Assembly (NCBI GenBank): GCA_938010045.1
Contig: CALLFZ010000011.1
Location: 1-64,000, forward strand
Origin: an uncultured bacterium
GTDB lineage: Bacteria; Verrucomicrobiota; Kiritimatiellia; PWTM01
DNA: 64,000 bases
Direction: 5' to 3'
Shown: piece after piece, positions 25,893 to 34,968 of the stretch
Layout of the letters: every line of letters begins with the position of its first letter
How positions within the stretch are numbered: the first letter of the stretch is position 1
The notes under the pieces: generated by a model
Told to the model about the DNA's origin: nothing
Database searches by the model: none
The model's input: only the letters and a program-made list of their open reading frames with translations
Program-made: the position numbers and the translations under genes

Positions 25893-26303
25893 TCAGCCTC
25901 CAGCGGGGCCGGGATCGGCCTCGGACGCCAGCATCCGACGGACCGCGTCAAGGAGGTCTGCGACGGAAAACGGCTTGAGCAGCGCCGACGGCGCGCCGAG
26001 AAACCTCGCGGACTGCAGAATCGTCATGTCGTAGGTGGGCCCGCCGCCGGACATGGTGATCAGACGCGACGCCGGCTGTATTGTGCGCAGCTCGCGCAGC
26101 ACTTCGAGGCCGTCCTTCTCGGGCATGTACAAATCGAGGATGATCAGGTCCGGTGGTGACCGTCGCACCCGGCGGAGGCACTCGGCGCCGTCCGCCGCCT
26201 CCTCCACGCAATACCCCTCCGGCTCCAACGCCCGCCGCACGAACATCCGCACGCCGGGATCGTCATCCACGACGAGGATGCGAATCTGACCGGTCTGGCT
26301 CAT
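25893..26303 (-). CDS. Stand-alone response-regulator receiver protein
   Basis: A 136-residue single receiver domain with acidic pocket DDD at 13-15, phosphoacceptor D57 in LILDLYMP and conserved lysine in LLKPFS near 109. No output domain follows; it would act by protein-protein contact, like CheY or Spo0F. Its ATG overlaps the tatC stop (ATGA), so it is the last gene of the tolB-pal-tat run. The cognate kinase is not evident; a sensor kinase is encoded at 39821-40804. Confidence 0.92.
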   Translation of the reverse strand: MSQTGQIRILVVDDDPGVRMFVRRALEPEGYCVEEAADGAECLRRVRRSPPDLIILDLYMPEKDGLEVLRELRTIQPASRLITMSGGGPTYDMTILQSARFLGAPSALLKPFSVADLLDAVRRMLASEADPGPAGG

Positions 26304-27112
26304 TGGGTCCTATCTGATTCTGATACTGGTGCGGGCGGCGGCGGTTCGCGCTCGCGCTCCGTCGCCGCGATCAGCACAATGCATGCCTCATAGAGCAGCA
26401 CGAGCGGAATTCCCATCAACAACTGACTGAAGATGTCGGGGGGCGTCAACACGGCCGCCAAAATGAACAATCCCACGTAGACGTGGCGCCGGTAGGTTCG
26501 CAGCGTATCCGCGGAGATGAGACCGAGCCGGCCGAGAATCAACAGCACGATGGGCAGCTCAAACACCAGTCCGAACGCGAGCAGGAACTGGAGCGTGAAC
26601 GAGATGTAGCTGGTGATCGTCCACTGCGGCCGCACGCCGAGCCAGCGGTTCATCGCCCACATCGCTCGCAACCCCACCGGCAGACAGAACCGATACGCGA
26701 GAAACACGCCCGCCGCAAACAGGCCCACTGCCGCACCGCCGCTGCGACGGATCACCAGTTTTTCCTTTGCGGTCAGACCCGGAAACACGAACTGGGCGAT
26801 GAACAACACGATGAAGGGCGCGGCGAAGACGAGACCGGCCCAGAACATGATCTTCATCGCCAGCGCAAATGCGCCGGTCACGTCCCAGGTCCACAAAAAC
26901 TGGTCCACCTCCTCCGGCTTTGAAAACACCAGAAACAGCGGTCGTTTGAGCCAGCGCAGAATGGCGGGCGCGAGTGGCGCCGCCACCAGCATTCCGATCG
27001 CGAGCGCGCCGATGCTACGCAGGATCGTCTGCCGGAGATCCTCAAGATGATCGAGAAACGGCTTGCTGACGTCCTCGCTATCGATCGTGAACTTAAACGG
27101 CCCGAGTTTCAC
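26300..27112 (-). CDS. tatC: Sec-independent protein translocase TatC
   Basis: A 270-residue inner-membrane protein with six predicted helices; the N-terminal cytoplasmic segment contains FLDHLEDLR, the signature that binds the twin-arginine signal. Together with TatA/B it exports folded proteins; at least two Tat substrates are encoded in this window (16825 and 18172). The gene starts inside the end of the tatA-like gene (20-nt overlap) and ends with an ATGA overlap into the receiver gene. The C-terminal tail is Pro-rich. Confidence 0.96.
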   Translation of the reverse strand: MKLGPFKFTIDSEDVSKPFLDHLEDLRQTILRSIGALAIGMLVAAPLAPAILRWLKRPLFLVFSKPEEVDQFLWTWDVTGAFALAMKIMFWAGLVFAAPFIVLFIAQFVFPGLTAKEKLVIRRSGGAAVGLFAAGVFLAYRFCLPVGLRAMWAMNRWLGVRPQWTITSYISFTLQFLLAFGLVFELPIVLLILGRLGLISADTLRTYRRHVYVGLFILAAVLTPPDIFSQLLMGIPLVLLYEACIVLIAATEREREPPPPAPVSESDRTQ

Positions 27113-27590
27113 CGTCCGATTCCGTGGATGCCGGTTCGATCACCCCGGGCTTGGAACCGGCGGGAGCGTCGGGCGACGACGGCCCCGGCGAGGGCTCGAT
27201 CGGGGCGGCCGCGGCCATAGGAGACTCCGTCGTCGCGCCCGCCGGGGCGACCTCGGTCGCGGTTCCCGCGGAGGGGCCCCCGGGTTCCGACGGCGGCTCG
27301 TATCCATAGGCCTCCATGTCTGGATGCCACTCCCCGCCCTCTCCGGACCCCGTTTCGGACGGCGGCGACGCCCGAGGCCACGCGGTGGGGGGCGGCGGAG
27401 CGTTCAGTTCGCGATCCGCGTTCAGGAACTCCTCGCGCACCTCCCGCGCGGCCCGCTGCAGTTCGGCCATCGCCTTTCCAAGATTGCGAGCGATGCCCGG
27501 CAGTTTCTTCGAGCCGAACAGCAGAAGAAAAACCACCATGATGATCAGCAGCTCTCCGCCGCCGATCCCACTGATGAACGCCAGCGCCAC
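27093..27590 (-). CDS. tatA: Sec-independent translocase TatA/TatB-like protein
   Basis: A 165-residue protein with the TatA layout: N-terminal helix (8-25), hinge FGSKKLPG, amphipathic helix to about 55, then a long Pro/Ala/Glu-rich acidic tail that is longer than in most TatA proteins and more like TatB. Only one such gene is present beside tatC, so it may serve both roles. The start is GTG at 27590, supported by AAGGAG 7 nt upstream. Confidence 0.9.
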   Translation of the reverse strand: MALAFISGIGGGELLIIMVVFLLLFGSKKLPGIARNLGKAMAELQRAAREVREEFLNADRELNAPPPPTAWPRASPPSETGSGEGGEWHPDMEAYGYEPPSEPGGPSAGTATEVAPAGATTESPMAAAAPIEPSPGPSSPDAPAGSKPGVIEPASTESDGETRAV

Positions 27591-27668
27591 GTGCCGACTC
27601 CTTCGAACCGCCAGGCGGCGACTGACGGACCTGGCGCGCTGCCGACGGGAGACCGCCCGACCGAACCG

Positions 27669-28196
27669 CTACTCGAGGAGGACGAATTCGCCGCGGCGAT
27701 TCAGGCGCCAGGCCTCCTCATTGTGCCCAAACGCGACCGGCTGCTCCTCGCCATAGCTCTTCGTCTGAATCCGATCGGCGCTGATGCCCAACCCGATCAG
27801 GTAGGCGCGGATCGCCAGCGCTCGCCGCTCGCCGAGCGCAAGGTTGTACTCGTTGCTACCGCGTTCGTCGCAGTGCCCTTCGATGATCAGCCGTTTCGTC
27901 GGAGACGCGCGGAGTGCATCCGCCACGGCCTCGATCTTGGATCGCTCCGACGCTTCAATCGCGGAACTGTCGTACGCGAAATACACCGGCGCGAACAGGC
28001 CGCGCTGCTCGGTGCCGGCGAATGGCTCACCGGACATCCCCAGTTCGCCGGCGCCCATCTGGACGGGCGCCACCCCTAAGGGATTGACGCCCGAATCGGC
28101 CCCCGTGCCCGTTGTCTTCGGACGCGTGCGGCACCCGCTGCCGACCGCCAGCGCCACCGCCACCATCGCCGCGCACCAACGAATTGTCTGCGACAT
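27669..28196 (-). CDS. pal: Peptidoglycan-associated lipoprotein Pal
   Basis: A 175-residue lipoprotein; the probable lipidated cysteine is C22 (VGSGC, a loose lipobox). The C-terminal OmpA-like domain (about 65-175) has the peptidoglycan-binding signature (IIEGHCDERGSNEYN...RA). Pal anchors the outer membrane to the wall and works with TolB, encoded 45 nt upstream. The start at 28196 is chosen for GAGAGGGTC just before it and the lipoprotein signal after it. Confidence 0.95.
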   Translation of the reverse strand: MSQTIRWCAAMVAVALAVGSGCRTRPKTTGTGADSGVNPLGVAPVQMGAGELGMSGEPFAGTEQRGLFAPVYFAYDSSAIEASERSKIEAVADALRASPTKRLIIEGHCDERGSNEYNLALGERRALAIRAYLIGLGISADRIQTKSYGEEQPVAFGHNEEAWRLNRRGEFVLLE

Positions 28197-28241
28197 GACC
28201 CTCTCATCCTTTCCCTGACCATCGTCGCCCAGACGCACCAA

Positions 28242-29453
28242 CTATTTCGTCCAGTCCGGCGAATACCAGTCGCCCGAACCGGAGACTAACGGTATCTGGT
28301 CTCGCGTCAGCGTGTCAATCAAAACGATCGAACTGCGATGGCCCGACGTCCGCGCGCATGCGAGATGCCGACCGTTGCGGGCCCAGCTCGGGTCCTCGTA
28401 GTCCGCGTCGTCCGGTGTCACGGTGTCGACCGCGCCAGAGGCGGGATCCAGCACGCAGATTTGAAAGCGGCTACCCAGCCGGCTCGCATAGGCGAGGCGG
28501 CCGTCGGGGCCCCACGCCGGCGCCACGTTTTCCACACCGCGGGACGTCACGCGCTGGGGCGCGCCGCCAGAGCGCGAGACGATGTACACCTGCGGCTTGC
28601 CCGACATGTCCGAGACGAACGCAATCCGCGAACCGTCGGGGCTCCACGTCGGGCTCGACTCCGCCGCATGGGGCGTCCGGGTGATGCGCGTCGCCGGTCC
28701 GCCGGGCGGCGTTTGCACGTACAGCTCCGGGTTGCCCTCCCGGGACAGGATCAGCGCACAACTGCGGCCATCGGGCGACAACACCGGCGCCGTGTTCAGC
28801 CCCGGAAACCCGGCCAACATCTCCCGCCGGCCGGTCGCGACGTCAATGCGAAAGGCGGCCGGAAAGCCGCGCAAATAACTCGTGTACGTGATCGCCGAGT
28901 TGTTCGCCCCCCAGCGCGGATAGAGGCTGATCGAGCGATCTTGGGTCAGTTGCATCAGGTTGTGGCCGTCGCTGTCGCAAACATACAGCTCCTTGCGCCC
29001 GGTGCGGTTGCCGACCAGCACCAACCGCGAGGAGGCGAAACCGTCGCGGCCCGTCGCGGCCTTCACGATGTCATCCGCGATCCGGTGCGCGAGCGTACGC
29101 GCTTGAGACGCGTCGGCCGAATACGTCCGGTTGAGCGCGACGGCGTTCCGCCCCGCGTCGGTCAGCACCAGCGCAACCGTAAGCTGACCGCCCCGCTCGG
29201 CGCCCTCCCCCGAAATCCGGAATTCCCCCCCCGCCCCCACCGTGCGAAACCAGCCCGATCGCTCAAGGTCCTGACGCGCCACCTGCACCAACGTCGCGCC
29301 TGGCCCCGCCGACGGCGCCGAGAAGCCCGCCCAGTCCACCGTGGCCTTCGCGGCCGCTCCTTTTCGCACAACGATGTCCTGGGCGGCCGTGGTCATCGCC
29401 ACCACCCCGAGCGCGATCGCGAATGCTGCGGTCAGTCTGCCGCTCGCCGTCAT
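28242..29453 (-). CDS. tolB: Tol-Pal system beta-propeller protein TolB
   Basis: A 403-residue periplasmic protein: signal peptide (1-24), N-terminal alpha/beta domain (25-145), then a six-bladed propeller with recurring SPDG/SxDGxxIAF motifs. It links Pal to the inner-membrane TolQRA complex. GGAAGGATCGG precedes the ATG. tolQ, tolR and tolA, usually just upstream, are not in the window; the upstream neighbour is a divergent NUDIX gene. Confidence 0.95.
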   Translation of the reverse strand: MTASGRLTAAFAIALGVVAMTTAAQDIVVRKGAAAKATVDWAGFSAPSAGPGATLVQVARQDLERSGWFRTVGAGGEFRISGEGAERGGQLTVALVLTDAGRNAVALNRTYSADASQARTLAHRIADDIVKAATGRDGFASSRLVLVGNRTGRKELYVCDSDGHNLMQLTQDRSISLYPRWGANNSAITYTSYLRGFPAAFRIDVATGRREMLAGFPGLNTAPVLSPDGRSCALILSREGNPELYVQTPPGGPATRITRTPHAAESSPTWSPDGSRIAFVSDMSGKPQVYIVSRSGGAPQRVTSRGVENVAPAWGPDGRLAYASRLGSRFQICVLDPASGAVDTVTPDDADYEDPSWARNGRHLACARTSGHRSSIVLIDTLTRDQIPLVSGSGDWYSPDWTK

Positions 29454-29528
29454 CCGATCCTTCCTTTCCGCCCAACCTGCCCCACCGCGTGCCTCGCGCG
29501 GCGGTGCCAGTCGCCCTACGATAGCGCA

Positions 29529-30083
29529 ATGAACGATTGGATGACACTCGATCGCCGCCGTGTGGCCGACTTCGCACCGTTTCTCGCGCTGGAACTACGG
29601 CGCGTCCGCGCGCCGGACGGACGCGAATTCGAGCCGTGGACATGGATCGAAACCCCCGACTATGTGAACATCTTCGCGGTCACTCGCCAGTCCGCCATCG
29701 TAGCTCTCGAAGTCCACAAATATGCGGTCGGACGTCGCTCGCTCGCACTGCCGGGCGGTTTCATCGAACCCGGCGAAGCCCCCGAGGCGGCGGCGCGCCG
29801 CGAACTTCGGGAGGAAACGGGGTACGGTGGCGGCGACTGGCGACCATTGGGCGTGTACGTCGTGGACGCGAACCGCGGTGCCGGCCGCGCGCATTTTTAT
29901 CTGGCGCTCGGCGTTGATCTGGCAGGCTCCATCATCGAAGACGACATCGAGCATCCGTCGCTGCGTCTGCTCTCACCGCTGGAGCTGGACGAGGCGCTCC
30001 GCACGGGCGAATTCCGGGCGCTCGCATGGGCCGCCTGCGCGGCGCTGGGTCGCGCGGCATGGCTCGCCTCACGGACGGTTTGA
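29529..30083 (+). CDS. NUDIX hydrolase, ADP-ribose-pyrophosphatase-like
   Basis: A 184-residue NUDIX enzyme. The Nudix box runs from about residue 76 to 98 (GGFIEPGE...RRELREETGY), with all metal-binding glutamates. Size and the preceding beta-strand pattern fit ADP-sugar pyrophosphatases of the NudF type; the substrate is not certain. The start at 29529 is the first ATG giving the normal N terminus; a TACGAT hexamer 7 nt upstream raises the possibility of a nearly leaderless transcript. The 3' end overlaps the convergent glycosyltransferase gene by 15 nt. Confidence 0.88.
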   Translation: MNDWMTLDRRRVADFAPFLALELRRVRAPDGREFEPWTWIETPDYVNIFAVTRQSAIVALEVHKYAVGRRSLALPGGFIEPGEAPEAAARRELREETGYGGGDWRPLGVYVVDANRGAGRAHFYLALGVDLAGSIIEDDIEHPSLRLLSPLELDEALRTGEFRALAWAACAALGRAAWLASRTV

Positions 30084-32081
30084 CCCCGCCTGCCCGACCG
30101 CGCCTCGCCGCGGCGCTGCCGCACGGTTCGGCGTGGCTGGATGGGATGCCGTGGACCACGCAGGTCGCACCGGTCCGTCGTCCGGAGCCACTTTGCGAGC
30201 GGCGGGCGAACAGTCCCGCATTCCGCGGCGCTGGGCGCGATGTTCCACCGTCGCGAGCAGACGCCGCAGCCGTTCCGCCGTCCATCCGCGCGCCCGGCCA
30301 TAGGCCGCGCAGAACCGGCGCCACTCTGCGAATCCGAGATCGTTCTCGAACGATCGGCGAAACTGCGCGAAGTTGCGGACGATGTCACGCATCAGCGCCG
30401 GCCGTCCGATCGTGCAGTTGTCAAGGTCGAGTAGGATCAAGTCGGTCGGCATGTCCGGCCGCACGAGCAGATTGCTGGCTTTCAGATCGTGCGGGATCAC
30501 CCAGTTATCGTGCGCCGTGGCGAGCCACCGCCCGGCCATCGCCACCGCACGGCGCAGAACAACCGGATCCTGCCGAATTGAGCGAACCCACACATCCAGC
30601 GATGCGGCGCCCTCCACAGCGCTCGTGAGCAACACCGACTCAATTCCGCCGCCCGGCGCGCGCCACCACACCGCCGCCCAGTGGGGCACCGTGTCAAATC
30701 CGCGCAGCGCGAGACGCTGCGCGATCCGATAGTTCGCCCAGGCCCGCGGGCGACGAAACCACGAGACCACCCGGTCCCGCCACCGGAGCGCGAGAAACCT
30801 CTTCGCATAAAGAGCGGTCGCCGCGGATCGTTCTCGGCGGTGCACCGTCACACGCGCCGTGGCTTTCACACACTGCCAGGCGGCGCCGGGCTCGCGATCG
30901 GGCAGCTCCTCGGCGAGGCCGGCCGCTGCCTCGACGCGCCGTGCTCCACTCTCGGCGAGCACGGGGCGTTGGGCGAGCCGACGCCGCAGCTCGATCACCT
31001 CGGACATCGCGCTCCGGATTGCGCGCGCCATGGCCGGCACTGTGAACCGTTCCCTGACTCGCGCGGCACCGGCCGCGCCGAATCGCCGGGCGCGGGCCGA
31101 ATCGCGCAGCAGCTCGCCCATCGCGGCGGCCAGAGACACGCGGTCGCCGCAGGCGACCAGCCGGCCCGTAACGCCATCCTCGACCGCCTCGGCCGTCCCG
31201 CCCGCGCGCGTCGCCACCACCGGTAACCCCGCGGCCATGGCCTCCAAAATCGCATTGCTCAGGCCCTCGCGTTCGCTGGCATGAAGGAACAGATCCGCGC
31301 CCCACATCAGCCAGGCGGCGTCCTCGCGCCATCCGAGCCACCGCACGATGTCTCGTAGCCCCAGCGAGACCGCCATCGCCTCCAGCGCGTCGCGCGCAGG
31401 CCCGTCGCCCATGACCACCAGCCGCGCACGCGTCCCTCGGCTCGCCTCCGCGAACGCGACCAGCGCGTCGTCCACGCGTTTGGCGGGATCGAGACGGCCG
31501 GCCATCACGACCACGGGGCCCTCGTCGGACCCTCCCGCCAGCAGCTGTGCGCGCGCGCGCCGGCGCAATGATTCATCGGGCCAACTCGAGACCGGTACCA
31601 CACCGTTGTAGGCAACCACCACGCGCGCCGGCCGTAGCCACGGCCGGCGCAGCAGCTCATCGCGGGTCGCCCGGCAGTCGGTCAATAAACGGTCCACCAC
31701 GGCCATCGCCGTGAGCCGATCCACCAGCGAGTCGCCGAGCTCCACGCCCGCCGGCAGTTTCACCGCGAGGGCGGCGTGGGGCGACGTCAGCCGGGCCCAT
31801 CGGGCCTGTCGAAATCCCTTCGCGATGATGACATCCGGGCGGTATCGCCGCACGATCCGCGCGAGTTCACACCAGGTCCACGGCGCAAGGTCCCCGCCGA
31901 ATCGCAGTCGCTCAACGGTGATCCCTGTGCCGGCGCAGCGGACCGGCCAGGGGCTCTCCTCGCGCGCCGCGACCGCGCACACATCGCCACACCTGACCAG
32001 CTCACCGGCCAATCGCAGCATCCAGCCTTCCATGCCGCCCCAGCCGGAGGCCTTGATCGGGTTGATGAACAGCCAGCGCAT
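30069..32081 (-). CDS. GT4 glycosyltransferase fused to a WaaP/Kdo-kinase-like domain
   Basis: A 670-residue two-domain protein. Residues 1-370 are a GT-B fold glycosyltransferase of family 4: NGV near 159, AGRLDPAKRVDD near 194 and the donor-binding EGLSNAILEAMAAGLP with E272 and E280. Residues 410-600 resemble the lipopolysaccharide-kinase (WaaP/KdkA/InaA) fold: K428 in YAKRF, the catalytic loop HDLKASN (531-537) and LLDLDN (551-555) as the metal-binding loop. The fusion suggests that sugar transfer to and phosphorylation of the LPS core occur on one polypeptide. The ATG at 32081 is the family start and overlaps the GT9 stop by 1 nt (TGATG). The C-terminal 70 residues are low complexity. 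Confidence 0.85.
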   Translation of the reverse strand: MRWLFINPIKASGWGGMEGWMLRLAGELVRCGDVCAVAAREESPWPVRCAGTGITVERLRFGGDLAPWTWCELARIVRRYRPDVIIAKGFRQARWARLTSPHAALAVKLPAGVELGDSLVDRLTAMAVVDRLLTDCRATRDELLRRPWLRPARVVVAYNGVVPVSSWPDESLRRRARAQLLAGGSDEGPVVVMAGRLDPAKRVDDALVAFAEASRGTRARLVVMGDGPARDALEAMAVSLGLRDIVRWLGWREDAAWLMWGADLFLHASEREGLSNAILEAMAAGLPVVATRAGGTAEAVEDGVTGRLVACGDRVSLAAAMGELLRDSARARRFGAAGAARVRERFTVPAMARAIRSAMSEVIELRRRLAQRPVLAESGARRVEAAAGLAEELPDREPGAAWQCVKATARVTVHRRERSAATALYAKRFLALRWRDRVVSWFRRPRAWANYRIAQRLALRGFDTVPHWAAVWWRAPGGGIESVLLTSAVEGAASLDVWVRSIRQDPVVLRRAVAMAGRWLATAHDNWVIPHDLKASNLLVRPDMPTDLILLDLDNCTIGRPALMRDIVRNFAQFRRSFENDLGFAEWRRFCAAYGRARGWTAERLRRLLATVEHRAQRRGMRDCSPAARKVAPDDGPVRPAWSTASHPATPNRAAAPRRGAVGQAGSNRP

Positions 32082-33109
32082 CAAATCGACGATCCGCGCG
32101 CCGCACGCCGCCCCGCCAGGGTGGAGAGCCGCGCGCGGCACGCATCGACCACCTCGTCCACGCGAATCGACAGCAGACGCTCCACGGCATCCGTATCGGA
32201 ACGGCCAAGATCGCGCGCCGCAGGTCCCGGCGCCCGGACGATCGTCCAGTCCGTCGACAGCGGTCCGGTGATCTCCGGATCCGTGCGGCCAAAGATCGCC
32301 ACGCCGGGCACGCCCACGGCGGCCGCCAAATGCATTCCGCCGCTGTCGTTGCAGAGCCCCAGATCGCATCGCGACAGCACCGCCGCCCACTGTTGCACTG
32401 TCGTCTCGCCCGCGAGATTCACGGCATACGGAGCCGTCGCGGCCACGATCAGCGCCGCGGCTTCCCGGTCAGCGCGACCACCCAGCACGACCACCGCCGC
32501 GCCCTCCTCCTCCGCGAGCCGGCGCGCCACCTCCGCAAATCGTTCGGCCGGCCACCGCTTGGCCGGCCCGCGGGCGGCGCCCGGCATCACTGCAAGCCGG
32601 GGGCGGCGTGCCAGCGGTTGCAACCGTTTCTCGGCCTCATGGAGAAGCTCGTTTGGAATGTGTAGCCGCGGCGGCTCAAGAGAAACATCCGATCCGGCAC
32701 CGAACAAGAGATCCGCGTATTCGAATTGCTGATGGCGCCGTCCCGGGCGAAGCGTCGGCTGGATCACACGGATGCCCAGCCACCGGCGGGCCGGGCCGGG
32801 CAGCCCGACGATCTCCGAAGCCCCCGACAGCGCCGCAATCCATGAGGACCGCACCGAGTGCGGACACACGGCCACCCACTCCGGCCGCCAGGCGCGCAGC
32901 GCGCGCGCGGCCCGCCAGGCGCCGATCGTACCCGGCGCCACAGTCCATACCTCATCGGCCACACCCAACAGTCGCCAGATCTCCGTTGGTCCCGGCCGCG
33001 CCAGCATGACAAGTCGCGCGCGGGGATGGTGCCGGCGCCATGCTGCCACCGCGGGCGCGCTCATCAGGGTGTCGCCGATCCAGTGAACGCTGATGATCGC
33101 CGCGCGCAC
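32081..33109 (-). CDS. GT9 family glycosyltransferase (heptosyltransferase-like)
   Basis: A GT-B enzyme of family 9, the family of LPS heptosyltransferases. The N terminus IISVHWIGDTLMSAPA matches the family pattern, and the nucleotide-binding half has PGAARGPAKRWP and CNDSGGMHLAAAVGVP. It probably adds a core sugar to lipid A. The start is uncertain: GTG at 33109 fits the family length (342 residues) and lies 16 nt after the lpxK stop, whereas GTG at 33157 has a better placed GAGG but overlaps lpxK by 32 nt and adds 16 unrelated residues. It sits between lpxK and the GT4-kinase gene in one operon. Confidence 0.85.
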   Translation of the reverse strand: MRAAIISVHWIGDTLMSAPAVAAWRRHHPRARLVMLARPGPTEIWRLLGVADEVWTVAPGTIGAWRAARALRAWRPEWVAVCPHSVRSSWIAALSGASEIVGLPGPARRWLGIRVIQPTLRPGRRHQQFEYADLLFGAGSDVSLEPPRLHIPNELLHEAEKRLQPLARRPRLAVMPGAARGPAKRWPAERFAEVARRLAEEEGAAVVVLGGRADREAAALIVAATAPYAVNLAGETTVQQWAAVLSRCDLGLCNDSGGMHLAAAVGVPGVAIFGRTDPEITGPLSTDWTIVRAPGPAARDLGRSDTDAVERLLSIRVDEVVDACRARLSTLAGRRAARGSSI

Positions 33110-33125
33110 CGGCCGCGCGCCGTCC

Positions 33126-34289
33126 TCATCGGAAACAGATGCGCTGGATCCATTCACGGAAAGCCTCGGAGCCGGAGAGCATTTCGATGTCGACTCGCAG
33201 GTAGTAGATGGGCAGGTCCCGGCGCTCGATGTGCGGAAACCGGACGGCATCCTTTTCCGTCGTGATCAGCGCCTTCGCGCCCCTCGCCAGCGACTTGTTG
33301 ATCGCCCAGATGATCTCTTGTTGCGTATACCGGTGGTGATCTGCGTACCGCTTATGATAGAGCACGCGCGCGCCAAGCTTCACGAGCGTGTCTTCAAACC
33401 CCTTCGGCGCGGCAATGCCCGAAATGGCGCCCACATCTAGCCCACGCAGAAATTCGAGCGGTTTCACCTCGCGCGTGTACACCTCGCGCAAATATCGCGG
33501 GCAGTGCCGGCATTCGGAGATCTCGGCGTCCGGATTGAAGCGCCGCAACTGCGGAATCAGCTCGCCCGCGCCGCCCCCGTCGCATTTCGTCACAAAAATG
33601 AACCCCGCCCGCCGGATGTTCCGCACGGGCTCCCGCAGAATCCCGGCGGGCAGCAGCCGCCGATTGCCGAACGGATTCGTGCGATCCACCAGGACGATGT
33701 CGAGCCGGTGTTTCAACCGCAGATGCTGAAAGCCGTCGTCGAGGATGAGCGTGTCGCAACCAAAATCCCGAATGGCCATTCGCCCGCTCTTCACTCGATC
33801 CCGCCCCACAATCACCACAACCTCCGGCAGATTTGAGGCGAGCATAAACGGCTCGTCACCGCCCTGGGTCGAGTCGAGAAGAAGGCGCCGACCGTCCGAG
33901 ACAACCAGCGGCTCCTGACGGGGTCGCCGCCCCCGCAACAGGTCGGACAGCCGCTTCGTAAGCGGCCGCGACTTCCGTTTGTAGCCCCGGCTCAAGATCG
34001 CAACCTTGCGCCCCTGGCGTTGCAGCTCGCGGGCGAGCGTTTCGACGATCGGCGTCTTGCCGGTGCCCCCCACCGTCAGATTGCCCACGCTGATGACCTG
34101 GCAGCCCAGCTCATGCGGCCGCAGCACTCCCCGCCGATACAACCAGAGTCGCAATTGCACCCCGGCGCCAAACGCGATCGAGAGCGCCCGCAGCACCCCG
34201 CGCAGCACCGCCGGACCCGGCCCCGTGCGCCGGCCCTCAATGACGGCCAGGACATAGCTTTCAAGTTTCTCGCGGCGATTGTGCGCCAT
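33126..34289 (-). CDS. lpxK: Tetraacyldisaccharide 4'-kinase LpxK
   Basis: A 387-residue membrane-associated P-loop kinase that phosphorylates the 4' position of the lipid A disaccharide precursor. Walker A is GGTGKT at 74-79, and [16 protein letters not shown]-type sequence (here [14 protein letters not shown] near 190) is the family hallmark. The N-terminal 50 residues contain the amphipathic/hydrophobic membrane anchor. It is the first gene of the lpxK-GT9-GT4/kinase operon. Its presence shows that the organism makes lipid A. Confidence 0.96.
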   Translation of the reverse strand: MAHNRREKLESYVLAVIEGRRTGPGPAVLRGVLRALSIAFGAGVQLRLWLYRRGVLRPHELGCQVISVGNLTVGGTGKTPIVETLARELQRQGRKVAILSRGYKRKSRPLTKRLSDLLRGRRPRQEPLVVSDGRRLLLDSTQGGDEPFMLASNLPEVVVIVGRDRVKSGRMAIRDFGCDTLILDDGFQHLRLKHRLDIVLVDRTNPFGNRRLLPAGILREPVRNIRRAGFIFVTKCDGGGAGELIPQLRRFNPDAEISECRHCPRYLREVYTREVKPLEFLRGLDVGAISGIAAPKGFEDTLVKLGARVLYHKRYADHHRYTQQEIIWAINKSLARGAKALITTEKDAVRFPHIERRDLPIYYLRVDIEMLSGSEAFREWIQRICFR

Positions 34290-34768
34290 GCATCATGCGC
34301 CCGCCCGGATCGGATGGCCGCGGACGCGCGCTCATCATCGCCGCCACCCGCGGCCGCCGCAAGCGACATTGCCCTGAGCCGATGACCCGGTGCGGAGCAA
34401 GTTACGGACCGCGGGAGAATTCTTGACCCCGCGCCCGCCGGCCCCCCGCCCGTCCATCATCATCTGCACCACCACCCCATGGGCGGCTGAGGCCGATAGC
34501 CGTCCAACGATTGGACGGCCAACCGGCACAAGCCTCCAAGCATGGTAGAACGACGCGGACTCTCCGGTTGGGCCGACACCGTGAACACCGTTCGGCCCAA
34601 CCGGACTTCGAACGCCACGATCGGCCTGAGGTCGCCCACGCCCCACCACTACCCCAAGTGTGCGAGGGCCGATTGCGCTGTTGCGAGAACTTGTGCCTGT
34701 CCCGAATGGGCACTTGTGCCCGAACTTGTGCCTGTCCCCAATTGAACAGCGCCATAGGGTCGGGCTGG

Positions 34769-34893
34769 AACCCGGCCCTCCAACGGCCGCTGTAGTTCCG
34801 CCGGTCCCCCGGCGGAAGATTTTGTAGTTCCGCCGGTCCTCCGGCGGAAGATATGGGGGAGAAAGCTCCGGCGGCAGAGCGCCGGAGCTACAG
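34769..34893 (+). repeat. Palindromic repeat cluster (B-B-A order)
   Basis: Two adjacent B elements and one A stem (CTCCGGCGG, CAGAG loop, CGCCGGAGCTACAG). Each A and B unit is self-complementary and could fold as a hairpin in RNA or DNA. Confidence 0.75.
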
Positions 34894-34922
34894 CACATTG
34901 GCTCGGTGTGCGACCCGCCGCG

Positions 34923-34951
34923 TTGGACTTCGCGACCGTTTGCGGTAACCT
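34923..34951 (+). promoter_or_regulatory. Promoter of the DUF502/GH57 pair
   Basis: TTGGAC at 34923-34928, 17-nt spacer, TAACCT at 34946-34951; the ATG at 34969 is 18 nt beyond, leaving a leader of only about 10 nt. Confidence 0.5.
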
Positions 34952-34968
34952 GTAGAGCCACGGATCCC

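Larger units (their letters stand above)
34290..34968. repeat. Repeat-bearing intergenic region between lpxK and the DUF502 gene
   Basis: No gene is recognised. The region holds a tandem of GAACTTGTGCCTGTCCC at 34687-34703 and 34722-34738 (35-bp period), two copies of an inverted TGTAGTTCCGCCGG...CCGGCGGAAGAT element (34791-34820 and 34823-34852) preceded by AACCCGGCCCTCCAACGGCC (from 34769), and one CTCCGGCGG stem (34866-34893). The same order appears at 59163-59256. Confidence 0.75.
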
